NCBI RefSeq assembly: GCF_014279655.1
Contig: NZ_CP047946.1
Location: 2,604,001 to 2,668,000, forward strand
DNA: 64,000 nucleotides
From: Synechococcus sp. ROS8604
Lineage (GTDB): Bacteria; Cyanobacteriota; Cyanobacteriia; PCC-6307; Cyanobiaceae
Reading direction: 5' to 3'
Below, in pieces: positions 57,760 through 64,000 of this stretch. The notes under the pieces are model-generated. The model ran no database searches. It worked only from the letters and a program-made list of their open reading frames with translations, and had not been told where the DNA came from. The stretch's first letter is position 1, and each line of letters starts with the position of its first letter. Made by a program: the position numbers and the translations under genes.

Positions 57760-58634
57760 GTGAAGCGCATGCTCAGATCCAGCCAAGAGCTGCGCGTCAT
57801 CGGCGCACTCGTGGAGATCAGATCAATCCCAGTGGCCGCATAGGCGGCGAGCGCAGATGGCTGGATCCCAGAGGCCTCCAGCACCACCGGTGCAGCCCCC
57901 CTACGGCGGGTCGCGTGGTCCCGAAGTCGCGGCACCAACGCCACCAGCTCCTCCGGGCTGAATTCATCCAGCAGCACCCCATCGGCTCCGGCCTGCACCG
58001 CCGCGATCGCTTCCAAGTCAGTTTCCGCCTCCACGATCACACGGGCAGGCCAGGGGGCCTGAGAGCGAACCGCGAGGATCGCAGCGGTGACCCCACCCGC
58101 CCAGGCCAGGTGGTTTTCCTTCAACATCGCCGCATCATCTAAACCCATGCGGTGGTTCACTCCACCACCACAACGCACGGCATATTTCTCCAGCTCCCTC
58201 AGCCCTGGGGTGGTTTTACGCGTATCAGCGAGTGCTACACCAGTGCCTTCCAATTGGGCCACAAGAGCGGCCGTTGCCGTGGCAATCCCCGACAGCCGCA
58301 TCGCCAGATTCAGGGCCGTGCGTTCCATCGCCACCAACTGGTCCGCCGGCCCCCTGAGCTCCAGCAATCGCTGCCCAGCCTCGATGGGCGTGCCGTCATG
58401 CACGAGCACACGCGATTCGAGCCCCGGTGCTGAAGGCCCCAGCAATTCCTGGAGCAAGGGCTCCACCAACACGCCGCCACAGAACATCCCGTCCGCCTTG
58501 GCCTGCCACTGAGCTTCCCCCTCTCGCCCGCGCAGGGCGGTAGCGGAGAGATCGCCGCGACCGAGATCCTCCTGCAACCACTCCCCCAACTGCCGGCGAA
58601 GCCGTGGTGTGATCGAGAGATCTGCTCGTGCCAA
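57747..58634 (-). CDS. nadC: Nicotinate-nucleotide pyrophosphorylase
   Basis: Quinolinate phosphoribosyltransferase of the de novo NAD pathway, 295 residues. Visible are EDLGRGDLSATAL, LRGPADQLVAMERTALNLAMRLSGIATAT, DTRKTTPGLRELEKYAVRCGGGVNHRMGLDD, ENHLAW, VEAETDLEAI and VLLDEFSPEELV, then LEASGI and STSAPM. It is intact although it lies inside the decaying region. Confidence 0.95.
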   Translation of the reverse strand: MARADLSITPRLRRQLGEWLQEDLGRGDLSATALRGREGEAQWQAKADGMFCGGVLVEPLLQELLGPSAPGLESRVLVHDGTPIEAGQRLLELRGPADQLVAMERTALNLAMRLSGIATATAALVAQLEGTGVALADTRKTTPGLRELEKYAVRCGGGVNHRMGLDDAAMLKENHLAWAGGVTAAILAVRSQAPWPARVIVEAETDLEAIAAVQAGADGVLLDEFSPEELVALVPRLRDHATRRRGAAPVVLEASGIQPSALAAYAATGIDLISTSAPMTRSSWLDLSMRFTSAG

Positions 58635-58702
58635 GGCTCATAAAACAGTGACTGCTTCCATGATGAACTTCAGCTCCCTGCCCGAATCGCACGCCGTGCC
58701 CC

Positions 58703-59686
58703 CGAAGCGCAGCACTTGCGGCAGGGATGACGACTCTTGGAACCGGGTCAGACATGGGTGGATCCACGCGGATTCCCTGTGCCTTCAATGGCCTCTACGG
58801 ATTCAAGCCTCCCTATGGACGGAACGCACCGCCTCCGGCTTCAACCTTCATGTTGCCTGCAACGGAAGGGCCGATGGCCCGAACATTCGAAGGAATGGTG
58901 CGTTTGCAAAACGTGCTCAGCGGCCCAGCTCCATACACTCCAACTGCCCTGAGACCCAAGTTGGAGCTTCCCCTTCGTTACCCCTCGATCAAGGGCATGC
59001 GGATTGCCTTCAGCATGAATCAAAGCTGGGCCGAAATCGATGCCGATACGCAGGCGAACACCCGTGAGGCATTACGGGTATTTGAGCGACAGGGAGCTGT
59101 GATTGAGGAGGTTGACCTGAATCTCGGCGTGGACGGCCCCGGATTGGAAACCGCCCTCACCAATGCCCTGCTCAGCGGTGGATTCGGAGCAGATCTACAG
59201 CAGCTCAACACCTACAGCGACCAGCTGACCAGCTATGGCCGTTACTTCTCCGAGATTGCCGCGACAGCTCGTGGCAGCGCCGAAGCCAAGCAAGCAGAAG
59301 ACATGATCAATGCGCTCTACAAACGGATTCAGGATGCTGTTTTCCTGAATGGGTACAGCGCTGTGCTGATGCCGACACTGGCTACCAGCGATGTCGCAGC
59401 CGACTTCGACCCAACGAAGGACACCATCAGCATCAATGGACAACCCGTGGAGCCCAACGTGGGCTGGGTCCTCACAGCTCTTTGGAATCTCCTGAATTGG
59501 AACCCGGTCGTCTCCATCCCCACGGGTCTCAATCGCAATCAAATGCCAACGGGTCTTCAGATCTGCACAACCACCTATGACGACGCAACCGCGATGCGGA
59601 TTGCTTCGGCCTTTGCCTCCGAAGCACCCGCCCTCTTCACAGGCGACCAGTTCCCTGAATTCCTGAACCAATCTGCAGTCATGTGA
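58703..59686 (+). pseudogene. Amidase signature enzyme, N-terminal part missing
   Basis: The frame joins recognisable family sequence at SAALAAG (58706 on), then GMTTLGTGSDMGGSTRIPCAFNGLYGFKPPYGR with the nucleophilic Ser, FEGMVRLQNVLSGP, MRIAFSMNQSW, and the C-terminal NWNPVVSIPTGLNRNQMPTGLQI. The catalytic Lys and the cis-Ser motif (GGSSGG) that precede this point in intact enzymes are absent, and the sequence further upstream (MMNFSSLPESHAVPPKR) is not family-like. The breakpoint is therefore near 58703. Translation could begin at ATG 58727, but the product would lack two of three catalytic residues. Confidence 0.8.
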
Positions 59687-59804
59687 ATGCGACCAACCAC
59701 AAGGACACACGTGCAGCGGCTGTCATGTCCTGAGAGGAGCTCTTACGGCGCTCAGGGTTCAAAGCTGGTTCCCAGCAGATCGAGCTGGCAGCTGAATCCT
59801 GGCT

Positions 59805-60266
59805 TCAGGCCGAAAGCCACTGCAACGACACCCTGCGCTGGCGTGGTCCGTCTAGCTCAACAAGCATCACCTCTTGATACTGCCCCAACTGCAACTCTCC
59901 ATTGCTGACATTCACGGTGACCTCATTGCCAAGCATCAGAGCTTGTAGATGAGCATGGGCATTGCGCGGTTCATCATCAGGAATGCCCTGCCTCAGTTCC
60001 AGGTCGTCATGCTTCCAGTCAGCTCCTGGGGGGACCTGCTGGCTCAACCACCGCTGCAGATCCATCAGCAGCCGTTCCTCCATTTCATTGATGATCACAG
60101 CCGTGGTGGTGTGCTGACCTGACACCACCACGGCACCATCCTGTCCACCATGCACCTGAACGAAGCGACGGAGCTCGGTGGTGAGGGATAAGCATTGAAA
60201 AGGAGCCTCGGTGCGGAGGCTCAGGAACTGATGGGTCAAGGAAATTTTGCAAGGCCCTGAATCCAC
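59805..60266 (-). CDS. YjbQ family protein (UPF0047)
   Basis: Protein of 153 residues. Family motifs are GGQDGAVVVSGQHTTTAVIINEMEERLL, DDEPRNAHAHLQALMLGNEVTVNVSNGELQLGQYQEVMLVELDGPR, with the His residues typical of the fold. Some members have thiamine-phosphate synthase side activity, but the physiological role is unproven. The start could be a few codons downstream of 60266. Confidence 0.88.
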   Translation of the reverse strand: MDSGPCKISLTHQFLSLRTEAPFQCLSLTTELRRFVQVHGGQDGAVVVSGQHTTTAVIINEMEERLLMDLQRWLSQQVPPGADWKHDDLELRQGIPDDEPRNAHAHLQALMLGNEVTVNVSNGELQLGQYQEVMLVELDGPRQRRVSLQWLSA

Positions 60267-60378
60267 TTTGAAAGGAAATCCGCCGAAAGCAAGGAGCTGG
60301 TCATCGCGATCGTGGCGTTAAGAGCGCAGAGGCGCCGATGAAGACAAAGCATGATGATGACGCCAGTCTCAGCTGACC

Positions 60379-61971
60379 ATGCGGTTCAAGGTACAGCGCC
60401 TCATCGGACCATGGTGGCCAGGCGACCTGGATGGGTTTCTAGCCCTGGGGCTCAACAACCTGATCCAAATTTTGCTGATCATCAGCCTCTGCCGAAGTGT
60501 GCTCGGCTATCCGAATGCATTGTTATTCGGACAAATCTTGCCTGCCGCCGGCGTGAGCCTTCTGGTGGGGAACCTCGCCTACACACGACTGGCCAGGCAA
60601 CTGGACGCCGATGAGCAACGGGACAACTGCACCGCCATGCCCTACGGCATCAACACCGTCAGTTTGTTTGCCTACATCTTTCTCGTGATGCTTCCAGTGA
60701 AGCTGGCAGCACTCAATGGTGGGATGACAGAGGCTGAGGCCATCAGCCGTTCTTGGCATGCGGGAATGGTGGCCTGCATGGGATCCGGCCTGATCGAAAT
60801 CGCAGGAGCCTTCAGTGCCGACCGCTTAAGACGCTGGCTCCCGCGAGCCGCCCTGCTCTCCACCCTTGCCGGGATCGCCCTCGGTTACATCGCACTGGGC
60901 TTCCTGCTGCGGACCTATGCCCACCCTCTGGTCGGACTCACGAGCCTGGCTGTGATCGTTCTCGGTTATTACGCCAAGGTGCGCTGGCCGTTGCCCACAG
61001 GCCTGATGGCGGTTCTTCTGGGCATGGTTCTCGCCTGGACTAGCGGCTTGATCGCTCCCAGTCCAGGCGCTTGGCAGGACAGCATCCGCACCATCGGCTG
61101 GCATCCACCAACCCTTCAGCTGCAGATTCTTTGGGACAACCGAGCCGACCTCTTCCCCTGGCTTGGGGTGATCGTGCCGATGGGGCTTTTCAATGTGATC
61201 GGATCCCTGCAAAACCTTGAAAGCGCAGAAGCCGCGGGTGATCGCTACGCCACCCGCACCTGCCTGCTAATAGACGGTGTTGGGACACTCGCAGCGGCAG
61301 CACTCGGCTCCTGCTTCCCCACCACCATCTACATCGGCCATTCAGGTTTTAAGGAGATTGGGGCCCGCTCGGGCTATTCCTGGCTGAACGGTGTCGTGAT
61401 GTCGGCAGCGTGCTTCTTTGGCTTGTTTGAGTTGCTCGCGCTCTTGATTCCGATCGATGCCGGCATGGCGATCGTGCTGTACATCGGGATTGCGATGACC
61501 GCTCAGGCCTTTCAGGCCACACCCTCACGCCATGCACCCGCCGTGGTGCTCGGACTTCTGCCTGGCCTGGCTGGATGGGGCGCCCAATTGCTGAAAGCTG
61601 GTTTACGCGCAGGCGGTCTGGGCACTGCAGAACGACCTTTCAACCAAGAGATGGTTCAGCAGCTCTCCAGGGGAGATGTCTGGGCGGCAGGTGCGTTTGC
61701 GCTGGAGCAAGGACAAATCATCACAGCCATGCTGCTTGCCGCTTTGCTGGTGTTTGCCATTGAAGGCCAGTTCCTCGCCGCCGCAAGCTGCAGTGGATGC
61801 GCGGCCGTATTCGCTTGGTTTGGCGTGATTCATGCCTGGCAATTTTCCACCGGTGACACCGTTGTGCACTTGGGTTGGGGAACGGGTCAGCCCTGGGCCA
61901 TCGCCTATGCGGGGATCACCGTGTTGGTGTTGATCGCCCGACGCTTACCCAAACAGCAGCAAGGGAACTGA
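60379..61971 (+). CDS. NCS2/AzgA-like permease
   Basis: Protein of 530 residues with 12 or more hydrophobic helices. Visible are DLDGFLALGLNNLIQILLIISLC, TAMPYGINTVSLFAYIFLVMLP with the short unwound-helix pattern, MGLFNVIGSLQNLESAEAAGDRYATRTCLLIDGVGTLAAAALGSCFPTTIYIGHSGFKEIGARSGYSWLNG, and VLYIGIAMTAQAFQ. The layout matches the AzgA or NCS2 nucleobase-transporter group. Substrate is not assigned, since the substrate-site residues differ from well-studied purine carriers. Confidence 0.78.
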   Translation: MRFKVQRLIGPWWPGDLDGFLALGLNNLIQILLIISLCRSVLGYPNALLFGQILPAAGVSLLVGNLAYTRLARQLDADEQRDNCTAMPYGINTVSLFAYIFLVMLPVKLAALNGGMTEAEAISRSWHAGMVACMGSGLIEIAGAFSADRLRRWLPRAALLSTLAGIALGYIALGFLLRTYAHPLVGLTSLAVIVLGYYAKVRWPLPTGLMAVLLGMVLAWTSGLIAPSPGAWQDSIRTIGWHPPTLQLQILWDNRADLFPWLGVIVPMGLFNVIGSLQNLESAEAAGDRYATRTCLLIDGVGTLAAAALGSCFPTTIYIGHSGFKEIGARSGYSWLNGVVMSAACFFGLFELLALLIPIDAGMAIVLYIGIAMTAQAFQATPSRHAPAVVLGLLPGLAGWGAQLLKAGLRAGGLGTAERPFNQEMVQQLSRGDVWAAGAFALEQGQIITAMLLAALLVFAIEGQFLAAASCSGCAAVFAWFGVIHAWQFSTGDTVVHLGWGTGQPWAIAYAGITVLVLIARRLPKQQQGN

Positions 61972-63375
61972 TCACTTGCCGATGCAGAAGCGAGAAAAGA
62001 TCCGATCCAACACCGATTCCGTGAGTTGCTCACCGGTGATCTCACCCAGGCTGCGAATCGCCTGACGCAAGTCAATCGTCCAAAAATCCCAAGGAAGGCC
62101 ATCGGCCGCCACCTGCTCACTGCGGGCCAGGGCCTCAGCCGCAGTGGACGCCAGATCGGACTGACGCTGATTCAAGGCCAAGAGCAAGGGCTGCTCGCTC
62201 AAGCCTCCACAACGCTCCAACACCGCACGGACGAGATCCTCCTGCCCCTCTCCAGTGACGGCGCTGAAGCGCACATCGGCAACCGATAGGGAAACCGACG
62301 AGGAAAGAGGCCCAGCAACGCAATCAGCCTTGAGAGGAAGGTCGGCTTTGTTACCCACCCGTATGCAGGGAACTCCCTCAGGGATCAGGGCAAACAAGGC
62401 CTGATCGTCATCCGACCACCCCTGGGCGAGATCAAACAACAGCAGCACCAGGTCGGCACTGGCCAGGGCATCGCGGCTGCGGGCAATCCCCAACTGTTCC
62501 ACGGCATCATGGGTGGCCCTGATCCCTGCAGTGTCGAGCAGGGTGATCGGTACACCATCCATCACGATCTCACTTTCCAGCAAATCTCTTGTGGTGCCTG
62601 GCCAGTCGGTCACGATCGCCCGCTCCCGACGACTTAACAGGTTGAGCATGGAGCTCTTCCCCACGTTGGGCCGGCCCACCAGCGCCACCCTCAATCCATG
62701 GCGCACAACTGATCCCCGCTCGCCATCAGCCACCAGCGTGTTCAACTCCATCCGCACAGCCTGCAACTCCTGCAGAAGCGCCTCACCATCCAAAGGGGGA
62801 AGATCCTCTTCAAAGTCCACACGGGCCTCCAACTCACTGAGCTGATCGAGCAAGCGCTCCCGCAGGACCACCATTTTTTTCTGGATCCCGCCATCAAGAC
62901 CCGCCATCGCCAGCTGCGCTGCCCGCTGGCTGCGCGCTCCCACCAGATCACCAATCGCCTCCGCCCGGGTGAGATCAAGACGGCCATTCAGCACAGCCCG
63001 CTGGCTGAATTCACCGGGCAGGGCCCGTCGCACTCCTGGCTGCTCCAAAACGCGCGCCAGCACCTGCTGCACAGCGATCACCCCGCCGTGACAGTGAATT
63101 TCGACCACGTCCTCCCCGGTGAAACTGCGCGGCGCCAACATCACGAGCACCAGCACCTCATCGAGCCGTTCCACACCACCGGCAGCCACCACATGGCCAT
63201 ACAAAATCCGGTGGCTCTCCCACAGCTGTTGACCAGGAATCACCGTGATCGCAGCAGCGGCGCGCACAGCACTGGGACCCGACAAGCGAATCACGGCGAT
63301 GCCCCCCTGCCCCGGTGCCACAGCCGTAGCGATCGCGGCGATCGAAAGTGCCTGATCTGGCCCAATCCCAGACAT
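61972..63375 (-). CDS. mnmE: tRNA uridine-5-carboxymethylaminomethyl modification GTPase MnmE
   Basis: Partner of MnmG in modifying U34 of tRNA. The N-terminal folate-binding domain opens IAAIATAVAPGQGGIAVIRLSGP and contains DVVEIHCHGGV. A G domain follows with VALVGRPNVGKSSMLNLLSRRERAIVTDWPGTTRD, DTAGIR and VGNKADL. It ends in the catalytic Cys motif FCIGK. ATG at 63375 gives 467 residues; an upstream in-frame start at 63402 is possible. The 3' ends of mnmE and the permease are adjacent, with stops at 61972 and 61971. Confidence 0.95.
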   Translation of the reverse strand: MSGIGPDQALSIAAIATAVAPGQGGIAVIRLSGPSAVRAAAAITVIPGQQLWESHRILYGHVVAAGGVERLDEVLVLVMLAPRSFTGEDVVEIHCHGGVIAVQQVLARVLEQPGVRRALPGEFSQRAVLNGRLDLTRAEAIGDLVGARSQRAAQLAMAGLDGGIQKKMVVLRERLLDQLSELEARVDFEEDLPPLDGEALLQELQAVRMELNTLVADGERGSVVRHGLRVALVGRPNVGKSSMLNLLSRRERAIVTDWPGTTRDLLESEIVMDGVPITLLDTAGIRATHDAVEQLGIARSRDALASADLVLLLFDLAQGWSDDDQALFALIPEGVPCIRVGNKADLPLKADCVAGPLSSSVSLSVADVRFSAVTGEGQEDLVRAVLERCGGLSEQPLLLALNQRQSDLASTAAEALARSEQVAADGLPWDFWTIDLRQAIRSLGEITGEQLTESVLDRIFSRFCIGK

Positions 63376-63455
63376 TCCCCGATCCCTGCCGCCATCACGC
63401 ACTCCTTCCTACGATCCCGAAGCTTCCACAGCCGCACGATCGGCAAGCAGTTTCG

Positions 63456-63944
63456 ATGAAGCGGTTGCGGAACAAATTTCAGCGACGCTTAAACCGATGG
63501 CTGCAGTGGATCTGGCGGCAGGAGGGAACGGCAGGCCAACGCGCCCGCGGACTAGCCGCAGGGGTGTTTTGTGGCTGCTTTCCCTTTTTTGGATTTCAAA
63601 CCCTGCTGGGAATTGGCTTGGCAAGCCTGGTACGCGGCAACCATCTGCTGGCCGCCGCAGGCACCTGGATCAGCAATCCATTCACCTATGTGCCGCTGTT
63701 TTGGTTCAACTACCGCCTAGGGGCCATGATCCTCGGGGAAGGCGCTGGCTGGCCGGGGCTCAACAATCTCAATCAAGAGCTGCTCGCCACGGCGGGGTGG
63801 GATGTGATGAGCCGGCTTTTGCTTGGCTCCAGCCTGACTGGAACAGTGTTTGGTGGCCTGAGCTGGTGGCTCACCCTTCATTGCCTGCAACCCAAAAGAA
63901 CTGGCAACCGCAACCCTCATCGTCGCGAGCGCGTCCAAAGGTAA
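63456..63944 (+). CDS. DUF2062 family membrane protein
   Basis: Protein of 162 residues with the DUF2062 core RARGLAAGVFCGCFPFFGFQTLLGIGLASLVRGNHLLAAAGTWISNPFTYVPLFWFNYRLGAMILG, then a C-terminal helix. ATG at 63456 is chosen; an in-frame start at 63348 would overlap the divergent mnmE. Family function is unknown, often near glycan or lipid genes. Confidence 0.87.
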   Translation: MKRLRNKFQRRLNRWLQWIWRQEGTAGQRARGLAAGVFCGCFPFFGFQTLLGIGLASLVRGNHLLAAAGTWISNPFTYVPLFWFNYRLGAMILGEGAGWPGLNNLNQELLATAGWDVMSRLLLGSSLTGTVFGGLSWWLTLHCLQPKRTGNRNPHRRERVQR

Positions 63945-63961
63945 CCCCCTTCCGTGCGCTC

Positions 63962-64000
63962 TCAGGCCTTCATCACAGAGGCAATCCACGTTCCAAGAGG
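63962..64000 (-). CDS. Possible 3' end of a leftward gene (partial)
   Basis: On the minus strand the window edge reads PLGTWIASVMKA followed by TGA at 63962-63964. This is a plausible C-terminus converging on the DUF2062 gene. It is too short to identify. Confidence 0.3.
   Translation of the reverse strand, partial: PLGTWIASVMKA

Noticed and set aside
46176-59686. Recoding of TAA as a sense codon in the island
   Set aside because: TAA ends many intact genes in the window (for example scpA at 1054-1056), TGA also interrupts a frame, and frameshifts accompany the stops. Pseudogene decay explains all of them.
1-64000. CRISPR arrays, tRNA or rRNA genes, insertion sequences, prophage structural genes
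   Set aside because: No regularly spaced repeats, cloverleaf-like sequences, transposase motifs or capsid and tail genes were recognised by reading. A covariance-model search (tRNAscan or Infernal) would settle the RNA question.

Overview
The window looks like chromosomal DNA of a marine picocyanobacterium of the Synechococcus type. Evidence is an oxygenic-photosynthesis gene set (Mg-protoporphyrin IX methyltransferase, NDH-1 subunits NdhA, I, G, E and H, and a complete-looking phylloquinone men cluster), cyanobacteria-specific small families (DUF3285, a Ycf29/TctD-like response regulator), moderate GC, very short intergenic gaps and frequent TTG or GTG starts. The species is not assigned. 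I found no rRNA, tRNA, CRISPR array or insertion sequence.

Layout. 0.1-11.4 kb: scpA, a sugar-nucleotide transferase, metF, a tiny LuxR-type regulator, then a long leftward block (CYTH protein, NAD kinase, ndhE-G-I-A, citrate synthase, SixA, DUF3352). 11.4-15.3 kb: rhodanese, hrcA, an orphan type I periplasmic binding protein, and tail-to-tail with it a protein with the architecture of a pentameric ligand-gated ion channel. 15.3-29.7 kb: trpB, a methyltransferase, SUI1, cysC, a permease, purE, nagA, chlM, a pseudouridine synthase, a response regulator, cysteine desulfurase, rsmH and ndhH. 29.7-36.6 kb: vitamin K1 synthesis (DHNA-CoA thioesterase, menE-C-A leftward, menF rightward), then gshB and grxC. 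36.7-46.0 kb: prfB with a programmed +1 frameshift, DUF3285, ybeY, dgkA, trpG, a metallo-hydrolase, asparaginase, an aminotransferase, a polytopic membrane protein and argS.

46.2-59.7 kb is an accessory, decaying region. Seven loci are broken: an alpha/beta hydrolase with three lesions, a Cys-rich secreted protein with four, an FAD monooxygenase, an MpaB/DUF2236 oxygenase, a membrane protein with TAA at codon 18, a beta-propeller protein with a frameshift in an A8 run, and an amidase lacking its N-terminus. Apparently intact genes lie between them: a GH19/phage-lysozyme-like enzyme, a GXWXG/DUF4334 protein, an MscS channel, a cupin, a VanZ protein and nadC. The stretch from about 48.5 to 50.5 kb is visibly AT-rich. 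59.8-64 kb returns to ordinary genes (YjbQ, an NCS2-like permease, mnmE, DUF2062).

The most interesting items are the channel plus binding-protein pair, the Cys-rich relic that can be pieced together across four lesions, two in-phase A_AAA_AAG sites at frame breaks, the GH19 enzyme outside any prophage, an RluA-family enzyme lacking its catalytic Asp, and an intrinsic terminator placed inside a convergent coding sequence.
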